Part shown: positions 1-7,527 of the stretch, in pieces
Position numbering within the stretch: position 1 is the stretch's first letter
Layout: each line of letters starts with the position of its first letter
NCBI GenBank assembly: GCA_944325965.1
Contig: CALVCB010000003.1
Span: 1-63,516 of the forward strand
Origin: an uncultured Bacteroidales bacterium
GTDB lineage: Bacteria; Bacteroidota; Bacteroidia; Bacteroidales; UBA932
Direction of reading: 5' to 3'
DNA length: 63,516 nt
Made by a program: the position numbers and the translations under genes
Notes under the pieces: generated by a model
The model's database searches: none
Seen by the model: the letters and a program-made list of their open reading frames with translations, nothing else
What the model was told of the DNA's origin: nothing

Positions 1-72
1 GGCTGTATGATTCCCGCTATCAGGGCTCATTAGGGTCTTGCACCCGTTAGCTGATACTCATGCCGAGCATAC
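1..72. other. Unassigned edge sequence beyond the first terminator
   Basis: No gene can be assigned to this edge. One plus-strand frame stays open from base 3 to a TAG at 48-50, so it could be the last residues of a gene lying outside the window, but it is too short to judge. A GGGT/ACCC stem with a five-base loop lies around 33-45. I compared it by eye with common riboswitch and tRNA motifs and found no match. Confidence 0.3.
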
Positions 73-112
73 AAAAAACAGGCCCGTCCCTTCATCTGAG
101 GGACAGGCCTGT
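73..112 (-). terminator. Rho-independent terminator of the carboxyltransferase gene
   Basis: Read on the minus strand, a 13-bp stem (arms 100-112 and 78-90, nine-base loop) is followed by a run of six T (plus-strand A at 73-78). It lies 22 bases after the stop codon of the biotin-enzyme gene, so it very likely ends that transcript. Confidence 0.88.
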
Positions 113-134
113 TCATATTGGAATCTGTTTTCAG

Positions 135-1916
135 CTATTCCACGAAAGCGATCACCTCGCCCTTGGCGACCATATCTCCCTGCTTTGAGCAGATGGCCAC
201 GATGCGTCCGCTTACTGCAGGGACAACTTCCTCCATCCCGTAATAAGTCTGGACATAGCTCATCGCCTTTCCGGCCTCGACCTCAGTCCCGACCACCGGG
301 GCAGTGGAAACATCATCCACATCCACCTGCCAGATCAGCTGGCCCTTCACCGGAGCCTGCACTGCCGTAGCCTTAGGATACTTCTCGGCAATCTTCTCCA
401 CATCATACTTCGGCACTTCCACCACAGGACGTGTGATGACTACAGGCGCTCCAGCCTTTTCTTTCGCAGCCTCGAGGTCTTTCTTGAAACGCTCCTTGGC
501 TATGCCGCTCTTGTAGTCGCGGTACTGCCTTTCGTGCATGGCGAACTCAAAGAGTTCCTCGTCGTCCTCCCCGAAGTCCCAGCCTTCCTCTGTCATCATC
601 TGGCGGTACTTGTCCAGCTCGTCCGGGAACGCATCCTGAGGATTTCCGGTATAGAACTCCAGGCCCTTGCTCTTGGCGAGCTCCACAAGCTCCGGAGCCA
701 GCTCGCCAGGGAGACGGCCCATCTTGCCGAGAATCATGTTCCACGTGTCCTTGTCGATGGTGGTCCATCTCGGCTGCCCCTTGAGGATGTTCATGAGGTT
801 CATCAGAGCCGTATTCTTGACATACTGGCTGAACGGTGTCACAAGTGGCGGATAGCCCAGGCGAGGCCATACGTACTCGACCTCCTGGAACAGCATCACC
901 ATCAGCTCGTCAAGAGTAAGCTCCTTCTTGCCCTGGGCGCGCAGTGAAGCGTTGATAGCTCCGTGGAAACCTTTCAGGTCCGCCATCATCGAGCCCATCA
1001 TGCCGCCAGGAAGGCCGCAGCCCACCAGAAGCGAGCTCATATGCGAGTTGTTAGGGTCAATCCAGTATCCGAGGAAGTCGTCTATGAACTTCTGGGTAAG
1101 ACGGCGCACCTCCATATATGCATTCATGTTCAGGTCCTTGACCTTGAACCCGTCCGCCTTCATCATCTCGCGGATGGTGATCACATCCGGATGCACCTTG
1201 CCCCATGAAAGAGGCTCGACAGCCACATCCAGATAGTCGGCGCCGGCGCGGGCGACCTCGAGCATCGAAGCAGGAGAGAACCCGGGGCCGGTGTGGCCGT
1301 GGTACTGTACCTTTATATGAGGGTATTTCTTCTTTATTGACGCAGTAAGCCGGCCGAGGAAAGTCGGACGTCCGATTCCGGCCATGTCCTTGAGGCAGAT
1401 CTCGTCGCAGCCGTACTCGACCACCTTGTCGACGATGCCCATATAATATTCCACAGTATGGATAGGGGAATTCGTGATGGAAAGGGCCACCTGCGAAATC
1501 ATTCCGCCCTTCTTCGCATACTCCACTGAAAGGCGGAGGTTCCTGTGGTCATTCAGACCGCAGAAAGAACGTGAGATGTTGGTCCCCTGCTTGCATTTCA
1601 CCTTGTACATGAGCTCACGGACATCGGCCGGCACCGGGTTCATCCTGAGCGCGTTAAGGCCCCTCTCCAGCATGTGGGTCTGGATTCCGGCCTTATTGAA
1701 AGGCGCGGTCCACTCGCGCACGGCCCTATTCGGGTTCTCCCCGAAAAGGAGGTTCACCTGCTCGAACGCACCACCGTTGGTCTCGACCCTGTCGAAGCAC
1801 CCCATTTCGATGATAGCCGGAGCCACTTCCTTGAGCTGGCTGACAGTCGGGACATACTTGCCCGAAGACTGCCACATGTCCCTGTAAACCAGGGAGAATT
1901 TTATTTCTCTTGCCAT
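135..1916 (-). CDS. Carboxyltransferase subunit (oxaloacetate decarboxylase alpha / pyruvate carboxylase B family) with degenerate biotinyl domain
   Basis: A 593-residue member of the HMGL-like carboxyltransferase family, which moves CO2 between biotin and a 2-oxo acid such as oxaloacetate or pyruvate. The N-terminal TIM-barrel region keeps RD...QSSG near residue 12, an HGH metal motif, and KDMAG. A conserved carboxyltransferase region follows, then a linker and a C-terminal biotinyl-like domain over the last 75 or so residues. That domain lacks the usual EAMKM biotinylation motif: the aligned stretch reads QTYYGMEE, with Tyr where the modified Lys should be. ATG 1916 was chosen because an upstream in-frame start at 1949 would fall inside the -7 promoter element. 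No sodium-pump beta or gamma subunit lies nearby. The family is clear; substrate and biotin dependence are not. Confidence 0.85.
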   Translation of the reverse strand: MAREIKFSLVYRDMWQSSGKYVPTVSQLKEVAPAIIEMGCFDRVETNGGAFEQVNLLFGENPNRAVREWTAPFNKAGIQTHMLERGLNALRMNPVPADVRELMYKVKCKQGTNISRSFCGLNDHRNLRLSVEYAKKGGMISQVALSITNSPIHTVEYYMGIVDKVVEYGCDEICLKDMAGIGRPTFLGRLTASIKKKYPHIKVQYHGHTGPGFSPASMLEVARAGADYLDVAVEPLSWGKVHPDVITIREMMKADGFKVKDLNMNAYMEVRRLTQKFIDDFLGYWIDPNNSHMSSLLVGCGLPGGMMGSMMADLKGFHGAINASLRAQGKKELTLDELMVMLFQEVEYVWPRLGYPPLVTPFSQYVKNTALMNLMNILKGQPRWTTIDKDTWNMILGKMGRLPGELAPELVELAKSKGLEFYTGNPQDAFPDELDKYRQMMTEEGWDFGEDDEELFEFAMHERQYRDYKSGIAKERFKKDLEAAKEKAGAPVVITRPVVEVPKYDVEKIAEKYPKATAVQAPVKGQLIWQVDVDDVSTAPVVGTEVEAGKAMSYVQTYYGMEEVVPAVSGRIVAICSKQGDMVAKGEVIAFVE

Positions 1917-1946
1917 AAATATGATAATATCAATCTGTTCAGCCTG

Positions 1947-1979
1947 CAAATATAGTGGTTTTTATCAAACATCCATCCT
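1947..1979 (-). promoter_or_regulatory. Bacteroidota-type promoter for the carboxyltransferase gene
   Basis: The minus-strand -7 element TATATTTG (plus strand CAAATATA, 1947-1954) and a -33 TTTG (plus CAAA, 1976-1979) are 21 bp apart. They overlap the 3' end of the upstream SDR gene, so the carboxyltransferase gene can be transcribed alone. The element also fixes its start at 1916. Confidence 0.65.
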
Positions 1980-2819
1980 TATAGGTGACAGAAGTCTGTA
2001 TATCCAGGCAAGCACAGGATCCGGCAGCACGGCTACAAGCGGCTTGAAAATATGGTTGAGGAAACCAGGCATCGTGCCTTTCCTCCTCCTGAATGTAGCC
2101 TCCAGGGCCTTCTCCACAGCCTTTTCAGCAGGAATCATCACCCTGAGGTTCCTTGCAAGCCTGCGGTAAGACGGCTTAAGATTGAAAAGCGGGGTATCAA
2201 CAGCCCCGAAATACGCATTGGTCACACTGACGCCTGTCCCGCGGCATTCCACCCGGAGGGCCCGGGAGAAATCCTTCACGAAGCGTTTGGTAGAGGCATA
2301 CATCCCCAGGCCGGGCCACGGTATCCATGCGGCGAGGGACGACACATTGAGGACGTATCCGCATCCCCTCGAAAGCATCCCGGGTACAAAAGCGCGGCAA
2401 AGAAGCAGAGGGGTATAGTTGTGCACCATCACCATCCTCGACAGGGCCGCCGGGGAGGTCTGGGCTATCCCCTGGTAATAGAAAAGTCCCGCATTGTTCA
2501 CAAGCACCTCCACCTCGCATCCATGCTGCATGGTGAACAAATGCACCTTCTCCGCAGCATCCTGCCGTGAAAGGTCCTGTACCAGAGGCAGGACTGAAAA
2601 GGATGACTTGTACGGAATCCTCCAGTCGGACAGTCCGGCGACCATATTCCTCAACCGGTCGGCCGTATCCTCGAGCTTTGCAGCGTTTATATCAACTATC
2701 ACCAGGCTGTACCCCATCAGCGCCAGCCTTTCGGCATACAGCCTGCCCATGCCGGAGGCGGCCCCGGTAACAATGGCAAACGCACGGTATTCTCTGAATT
2801 TCTTGCTGTCAATATCCAT
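1965..2819 (-). CDS. Short-chain dehydrogenase/reductase (classical SDR)
   Basis: A 284-residue NAD(P)-dependent oxidoreductase of unknown substrate. Visible motifs are the nucleotide-binding TGAASGMG near residue 18, the NNAG structural motif, a catalytic Ser in NVSSLAAW, and the YxxxK pair in MYASTK. The C-terminal 60 residues are basic and hydrophobic, ending in a segment with LVAVLPDPVLAWIYRLL that could associate with membrane, as in SDRs acting on lipid or ketoacyl substrates. The in-frame codon six bases upstream is TTG, so ATG 2819 is preferred. The gene lies 48 bp upstream of the carboxyltransferase gene on the same strand; a functional link is not shown. Confidence 0.85.
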   Translation of the reverse strand: MDIDSKKFREYRAFAIVTGAASGMGRLYAERLALMGYSLVIVDINAAKLEDTADRLRNMVAGLSDWRIPYKSSFSVLPLVQDLSRQDAAEKVHLFTMQHGCEVEVLVNNAGLFYYQGIAQTSPAALSRMVMVHNYTPLLLCRAFVPGMLSRGCGYVLNVSSLAAWIPWPGLGMYASTKRFVKDFSRALRVECRGTGVSVTNAYFGAVDTPLFNLKPSYRRLARNLRVMIPAEKAVEKALEATFRRRKGTMPGFLNHIFKPLVAVLPDPVLAWIYRLLSPIRMDV

Positions 2820-2836
2820 AACCAATGTCAGTCCGA

Positions 2837-2844
2837 CAAAATTA
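2837..2844 (-). promoter_or_regulatory. Possible -7 element of the SDR gene
   Basis: The minus strand reads TAATTTTG, an exact match to the Bacteroidota -7 consensus TAnnTTTG, 18 bp before the ATG. No good -33 element was seen at the usual distance, so support is partial. Confidence 0.4.
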
Positions 2845-2898
2845 AAGTTTAACTATCTTATTAAAAATCAATACTTTACCCCTTAATACCGAAATCCG

Positions 2899-3060
2899 TT
2901 ATCCGGTGTAGCCTTTTGTCATCCAGAGCACCGGCCGAGGAAATGGCCATTCTTCCCTACAGATTTCTCCATTCCCTTCGGCCAGTCTGAATAACAATTC
3001 ATATCTATCTGATTCCCAGTCACTTCGCGACAGCTTCTTGTCAAGGGGCGTCACCCCCAT
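2899..3060 (-). CDS. Candidate small protein (53 residues), unrecognised
   Basis: An ATG-initiated frame of 53 codons lies inside the GC-rich part of the intergenic region. The predicted peptide starts MGVTPLDKKLSRSDWESDRY, is strongly charged, and has three tryptophans, one in a PFPRPVLWM segment; it has no signal peptide or membrane span. An in-frame TGA lies nine bases upstream, so the ATG is the only plausible start. No Shine-Dalgarno is present, which is normal for the phylum. An open frame of this length can arise by chance, so it may be a real small protein, a decayed gene or nothing. Function unknown. Confidence 0.35.
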   Translation of the reverse strand: MGVTPLDKKLSRSDWESDRYELLFRLAEGNGEICREEWPFPRPVLWMTKGYTG

Positions 3061-3182
3061 CTCTGCTCACCGCTCGCGACCTCGCCGGGAGACCTGTCGC
3101 AGGACAAAAACCTGCTCCCCCAAAGGTAATTCACGTTAACTACCGTGGAAAGCTGTTTCTAAATTTGAATATTTCAATTTTA

Positions 3183-3214
3183 TTTGGTACAGGAGCAAAA
3201 TATTCCTAATTTTG
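3183..3214 (+). promoter_or_regulatory. Promoter of the Fur-family gene
   Basis: A -33 TTTG (3183-3186) and a -7 TAATTTTG (3207-3214) are separated by 20 bp, an essentially ideal Bacteroidota promoter. Transcription should begin near 3221, 15 bases before the ATG at 3236. Confidence 0.75.
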
Positions 3215-3235
3215 CGCAATCCGATTTGCAAATAT

Positions 3236-3694
3236 ATGACCAATTCGAAAAATACAAACATAGAAAAGTTCAAAAACGACCTCAAGAGGCACGGTCTGAA
3301 AGCGACCCCGCAGAGGCTTGCCGTGCACGAGGCGATGATGAAGCTCGGGCATGCGTCAGCCGACATGGTCACCGAAGAAATCAGGGAAAGCGGCACCACC
3401 AAGGTTACAGTGGCGTCGGTATACAACATCCTTTCACATCTGGCCCTGCTCGGGATATACGACCACAGGCTCAGCTCCAACAACAAGATGTACTTCGATG
3501 TCAACACATTCAAGCACATGCACATCTACGACTGCGAGAACCATGAGTTCAAGGATGTCGTAGACGAAGAGCTGCTATCCATCGTGGAGCGCCACCTGCT
3601 GCGCAGGAAGTTCAAGGGATACAGGATAGAGAACATCGACATCCAGCTTATCGGACGGCCGTCAAGGAGAAAGGCGAAGCCGGCATCAATATGA
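3236..3694 (+). CDS. Fur-family metal/peroxide-responsive transcriptional regulator
   Basis: A 152-residue winged-helix regulator. Early residues hold the family helix with KATPQRLAVHEAM, followed by the recognition-helix region TVASVYNILSHLALLGI. The dimerisation half has a histidine-rich metal site (FKHMHIYDCENHEF). The two CxxC pairs that bind structural zinc in most Fur/PerR proteins are absent: only one Cys is visible, and the C-terminus ends in a basic tail. The first in-frame ATG (3212) lies within the -7 element, so 3236 is the start. It precedes an outer-membrane-like gene by 7 bp, probably in one operon. Fur, PerR and Zur subtypes cannot be separated here. Confidence 0.85.
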   Translation: MTNSKNTNIEKFKNDLKRHGLKATPQRLAVHEAMMKLGHASADMVTEEIRESGTTKVTVASVYNILSHLALLGIYDHRLSSNNKMYFDVNTFKHMHIYDCENHEFKDVVDEELLSIVERHLLRRKFKGYRIENIDIQLIGRPSRRKAKPASI

Positions 3695-3701
3695 TTTGAC
3701 G

Positions 3702-4478
3702 ATGAAAAAATACCTGATACTTGCAGTCCTGGCCATAGTCCCAGCCATTACTGTATCAGCCCAGTACTTCAATCCCGACAGTTTCCGGAATGACTTTGAG
3801 GCAAGCGTGGGGTTCCAGAGCGACTTCAGGAGCGGCGAAGGCCCGGGAGCAAGGATAGACGTCAGCTATGCACGGTTCTACAGGCACAGGATAGGGTTCA
3901 GGGTCGGTGCGTGCTATATGCCTGACAATGTAGGCATCAGCCACTCTGCAGGCATCCCTGTGGCATTCGCATGGAGGACCAGGATATGGGGATATGAAGA
4001 CCAGTATGTGGAAGCCTCGAAAACTGCCATAGGCAGCAGCATAGAGGATTTCGCAGGAGACATCGGAAGATACGATTACTACTATGACGATGACAGCTTC
4101 GGGAGGGACATCGCCGAAGGGGCCACAACCGGGTTCCTGACCTTCCTCGCCAACCTCGTATCAAGGTTCGAGCTCTACTGCGGCCTCACGCCAGGATACA
4201 TCTTCGGGGACGACAGCACACAGATTGTGCCCTACCCGTCGGGACGGGACCGCTACTACGAGACCGGCATCGTGACACCGCACGACTTCTACCTTTCTGC
4301 AGACCTCGGAGCCAGGATCGTAATCAGGATATGGAGGCTCTCCTTCAACATCTCCCCTGCCGCCCATTACTATATCACAGACAATTTCAGGGAATACAAC
4401 TCGGCCATGAAGACCAAGCTGTCCGACCCGATAAGGTGGCAGATGTCACTGAATTTCGGGATAAGCTGCATGTTCTGA
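3702..4478 (+). CDS. Putative outer-membrane beta-barrel protein
   Basis: A 258-residue exported protein of unknown function. It starts with a signal peptide (MKKYLILAVLAIVPAITVSAQ) and then alternates aromatic and polar residues in a way typical of beta-strands. It has an acidic/tyrosine-rich loop near residues 120-135 (YDYYYDDDSFG) and ends in phenylalanine, as many outer-membrane barrels do. ATG 3702 is used; a TTG six bases upstream is in frame but unlikely. It follows the Fur-family gene by 7 bp, so it may be a member or target of that regulon. The family was not recognised by eye. Confidence 0.7.
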   Translation: MKKYLILAVLAIVPAITVSAQYFNPDSFRNDFEASVGFQSDFRSGEGPGARIDVSYARFYRHRIGFRVGACYMPDNVGISHSAGIPVAFAWRTRIWGYEDQYVEASKTAIGSSIEDFAGDIGRYDYYYDDDSFGRDIAEGATTGFLTFLANLVSRFELYCGLTPGYIFGDDSTQIVPYPSGRDRYYETGIVTPHDFYLSADLGARIVIRIWRLSFNISPAAHYYITDNFREYNSAMKTKLSDPIRWQMSLNFGISCMF

Positions 4479-4510
4479 CCCCCTGTCACGCATCAGGAAA
4501 AGCATGACAA

Positions 4511-5605
4511 TCATAGCAGCGACCTGTAAACTTTTTCCAATGCAGCTGCACTGGACTTCCAGTCGAACATCTCGAGCCTCTTTCTTCCGCGTTCAACTAA
4601 TTTTGCACACAGATACTTGTTGTCCAGACACTTGAACACGGCATCACACACAGACTCCGAATCCCCTGGTGTAAAATACAGGGCCGCATCGCCGGCCACC
4701 TCCGGGAAACAGCTCGCATCTGAAAGGCAGACCGGGCATCCTGCCCTGAATGCTTCAAGGACAGGCAGGCCGAACCCCTCATACAGGGAAGGGAAAACAA
4801 AAGCCTCCGCATTCATATACAGGGAAAGCAGCTGGGCGTCGGTAGCCCTCACGGTGGACACACGGTCATACAGCCCCATCCCGGCCAGCTCCCTGCCCTC
4901 ATGGGAACTGAGCGGTTCCCCCGCACATACTATTTTCAGGTCCTTCTCCTTCTCCATAAGCGGGAGCAGGTCACGGACAAAAGGAAGGAAGTTCTTGTAT
5001 CCGTCACGCCTGCCCACCAGCAGCAGATAGCGGGCCGGCCACGGCCCGCCCTCCGGCACAAGGTCCCTGAATGATGTCCCGTGGTATATGACCGAGACCT
5101 TCGAAGGGTCTATCCCGGGATACAGGGCCAATATATCCTTCTTAGTGTTTTCCGATACGGCCACGATATGGTCGGACTCGAAAATATGCCTTTTCTTATC
5201 CCTGATGATCTTCCTGTCGAAATCCCCCGGGTACAGCTCCTGTATCATATCATGTATGGTGGTCACCACAGGCCGTCCCGGCTTCATGTCGAACAGATAG
5301 CACCCGTAATATGTGGGATGCAGGATGTCATAGTCCTGGTGTCTGATATCATATTTAGAATACGCCCTGTTTATTCTCTCCACGGCCGCCAGGGCGACTT
5401 TCCTGCCACGGAAACGGAAATCGTAGTCGGTGACATTCCTCAGGAACAGCCCGTCCGCCCCGGAGATATACATGTTCCTGTTGAACTTAAGCGAGACGAC
5501 AGGCTCCACCTCCGGGGAAAAATGGCTGAAAAGCTCCGCAAAATACCGTGTTATGCCACCGGCCCTCTGCGAAGAAAACTTCTGGTAATCAAACAGGACC
5601 CTCAT
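4511..5605 (-). CDS. GT4-family glycosyltransferase
   Basis: A 364-residue GT-B fold glycosyltransferase. The N-terminal domain begins with MRVLFDYQKF and a glycine-rich AGGITRY loop that binds the donor. The C-terminal domain has LLLVGRRDGYKN and the family-typical donor-site segment PSLYEGFGLPVLEAFRAGCPV, with the E-x7-E pattern. It likely transfers a sugar from a nucleotide donor in polysaccharide or glycolipid assembly; donor and acceptor cannot be read from sequence. It starts 15 bp after the stop of the PrxQ gene on the same strand, suggesting co-transcription, although no functional connection is evident. Confidence 0.85.
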   Translation of the reverse strand: MRVLFDYQKFSSQRAGGITRYFAELFSHFSPEVEPVVSLKFNRNMYISGADGLFLRNVTDYDFRFRGRKVALAAVERINRAYSKYDIRHQDYDILHPTYYGCYLFDMKPGRPVVTTIHDMIQELYPGDFDRKIIRDKKRHIFESDHIVAVSENTKKDILALYPGIDPSKVSVIYHGTSFRDLVPEGGPWPARYLLLVGRRDGYKNFLPFVRDLLPLMEKEKDLKIVCAGEPLSSHEGRELAGMGLYDRVSTVRATDAQLLSLYMNAEAFVFPSLYEGFGLPVLEAFRAGCPVCLSDASCFPEVAGDAALYFTPGDSESVCDAVFKCLDNKYLCAKLVERGRKRLEMFDWKSSAAALEKVYRSLL

Positions 5606-5620
5606 TCCACCCCCTGTTTA

Positions 5621-6067
5621 TCAGAGCAGTATCTGGGCAGCGTGGTTCTTGGTATCCACCTTCTCTATCACCCTTTCGAGAATACCTTCCTCCGAGAAGA
5701 TGAACGTGCGGCGGAGAGTCCCCATTGTGGTCTTCCCGTACATCTTCTTCTCTCCCCATGCCCCGAAATCCTGGAGCATCTTAGTGGAGCTGTCGGAAAG
5801 CAGGGTGAACGGGAGCGAATACTTCCCGATGAACTTCCTGTGGGAGGCCTCGCTGTCCTTGCTCACACCCACCACATTGTACCCTGCCGCCACGAGGGCG
5901 TCATAATTGTCCCTCAGGCTGCATGCCTCGGCAGTGCAGCCAGGGGTATTGTCCTTCGGATAAAAATAGATTATTGTCCTCTTCCCTATCAGGTCTGAAG
6001 ACTTCACCACATTGCCGTCCTGGTCGGTGACCTCGAACTCAGGCATCCTGTCCCCTGGTTTCAACAT
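5621..6067 (-). CDS. bcp: Thioredoxin-dependent thiol peroxidase (PrxQ/Bcp)
   Basis: A 148-residue atypical two-cysteine peroxiredoxin that reduces peroxides using thioredoxin. It carries the family motif YPKDNTPGCTAEACSLRD. Cys44 should be the peroxidatic residue and Cys49 the nearby resolving one; Thr41 and the conserved Arg are present. The length is normal. The start is MLKPGDRMPEF at 6067, since the upstream in-frame ATG adds an unneeded AT-rich leader overlapping the promoter. It is followed at 15 bp by a glycosyltransferase gene. Confidence 0.93.
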   Translation of the reverse strand: MLKPGDRMPEFEVTDQDGNVVKSSDLIGKRTIIYFYPKDNTPGCTAEACSLRDNYDALVAAGYNVVGVSKDSEASHRKFIGKYSLPFTLLSDSSTKMLQDFGAWGEKKMYGKTTMGTLRRTFIFSEEGILERVIEKVDTKNHAAQILL

Positions 6068-6091
6068 AACGAACGAATTTAAAAACAACTG

Positions 6092-6124
6092 CAATTATAA
6101 GAAACAGTTTTGGATTTTTCCAAA
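6092..6124 (-). promoter_or_regulatory. Likely promoter of the PrxQ gene
   Basis: On the minus strand a TTTG (plus 6121-6124) lies 21 bp upstream of TATAATTG (plus 6092-6099), which differs by one base from the TAnnTTTG consensus. It is 24 bp ahead of the chosen ATG. Confidence 0.45.
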
Positions 6125-6173
6125 CATTCTTTTATTTAAGTCTGTCCGCCGGAGTCAGGAGGCAATCCGGTCT

Positions 6174-7514
6174 TCAGTCAGCCTTTCCGGAAGGGTCCTT
6201 GAGGGAATCCATATAGTCCATGTAGAACTTCCTCACGTCGCTCCACCTGTAATACGGGCCGGACACAGGCTCCAGCGGCAGATGCATCTCCTTCTCGTTG
6301 TGCATCATCCTGACAAGAATGCCGTCCTCCCCGGAAGACTGACTGTTACGGTAGAATATTATCTGTATATTAGCCGCCATAGGGCTGAGCTCATACAGCG
6401 TCCAGTCCTCGGCGACAGCCTCCATGTCCCTTTCGTCCCTGTCGTAGCCGCTGTATTCCGTGAACTGCAGCATAGTCAGCAGAGGCATGACATTGGTGTC
6501 GTGGCCGAAACGCAGGTCTGCACATGGTGTACCGGCCTGGAGGGCCCTGTCTGCCTTGAATACAATGTCCTCCAGGATAAGTTTTCCATAATATTCCGGG
6601 AAGCCCCTGTTTATCGATGACGGGCCGTTGGTCACGAAATAGCGGTAATTCTCGTATACGCTGAGACGGTAAAGTTCATCCGGGGTGAACAGGTCGTAGA
6701 ACGATATGCCCAGGTCGAGATCCTGCATATCGGACGCGAAAAGGTACAGATTGATGACCAGCTCTACGGCATCGATTCCCCCTGTGAACTTCCTGTCGGA
6801 GAACAGCAGGCCTATAACACGCTCCACCGGGACATATTTTTCAGCTGCCGCATCATACTCCTTCCTCCACGGGGCGTCTGAACTCCTGTAAGCCCGGAAA
6901 TCATCGCTCAGTTCCGGATGGGTGGAAGAATCATAACAGTTGAGGTATCTTGTAGTGCGCGGACTTGCCTCCCTGCTTATCGACAGGGCCGGCTCCAGTT
7001 CCTTGAGACGCTCGCAGAAAGACGCCATGCTGAGGATGCAGCGCGGCACTACGGTGGATACGGCCTCTATCGTAGCCCCGCTGCGGAATACCCCTGGGAA
7101 CGAGGCGTACATCCTTGAAGCAATCTCCCTGTGCTGTTCCGCGCCCAGAGGGGAAAGTGTACCATAGCGGTATATGCCGTCATCATACACGGCCTGCACC
7201 CGTTTGTAAACATCCTCGCCGAAAGGCGTGAGGACACCCTCTGCGGAGGCGGCATCGAAGACCTCCTTTACCTCATTGTAATAAGAGGCGCTTGTGAGCC
7301 ACCTCGACCCGTGCCTGCCGTAATGGCTTATATAGAAAGGCTCGTAGCCTTCCGGCGCCGGGGTGTAGTCCTGCGGGACATAGTAATAATTGTAATATAT
7401 GTTGCCTGACTTTTCCGGGCAGGCGAAGATTTCGTCCCTGACTGACTGCGCTCCGAGCGGCAGGGCAAACGAGACGGCGGCGAGAAGGAGGACGCTCCTT
7501 AAAATCCTTTTCAT
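6174..7514 (-). CDS. Secreted histidine acid phosphatase (MINPP-like)
   Basis: A 446-residue branch-2 histidine phosphatase with a cleavable signal peptide (first 22 or so residues, ending LPLGAQ). The catalytic RHGSR motif lies at residues 67-71, preceded by YISHYG, and the proton donor pair HD at 338-339 in FGHDTNVMPLL. Bacteroidota members of this family include multiple inositol polyphosphate phosphatases, so phytate or other phosphomonoesters are plausible periplasmic or surface substrates; specificity is inference. It starts 13 bp after a secreted endonuclease/phosphatase-fold gene, so both are probably one phosphate-scavenging operon. Confidence 0.85.
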   Translation of the reverse strand: MKRILRSVLLLAAVSFALPLGAQSVRDEIFACPEKSGNIYYNYYYVPQDYTPAPEGYEPFYISHYGRHGSRWLTSASYYNEVKEVFDAASAEGVLTPFGEDVYKRVQAVYDDGIYRYGTLSPLGAEQHREIASRMYASFPGVFRSGATIEAVSTVVPRCILSMASFCERLKELEPALSISREASPRTTRYLNCYDSSTHPELSDDFRAYRSSDAPWRKEYDAAAEKYVPVERVIGLLFSDRKFTGGIDAVELVINLYLFASDMQDLDLGISFYDLFTPDELYRLSVYENYRYFVTNGPSSINRGFPEYYGKLILEDIVFKADRALQAGTPCADLRFGHDTNVMPLLTMLQFTEYSGYDRDERDMEAVAEDWTLYELSPMAANIQIIFYRNSQSSGEDGILVRMMHNEKEMHLPLEPVSGPYYRWSDVRKFYMDYMDSLKDPSGKAD

Positions 7515-7527
7515 GACAGCTTGCCTC

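Larger units (their letters stand above)
2826..3182. other. Intergenic region between the SDR and Fur genes
   Basis: This long stretch separates two divergently transcribed genes. It is AT-rich next to each gene but has a GC-rich centre (about 2930-3120), unlike a simple promoter spacer. That centre holds one candidate small reading frame (2899-3060, minus strand), listed separately. I see no tRNA, transposon end or clear terminator here. Confidence 0.6.

Noticed and set aside
1-72. Possible tRNA or riboswitch at the left edge
   Set aside because: No acceptor/T-arm signature and no match to TPP, cobalamin, SAM or other motifs I could check by eye.
5081-5998. Plus-strand frame of 305 codons across the glycosyltransferase and PrxQ genes
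   Set aside because: It spans two clear minus-strand genes and their gap; no motifs.
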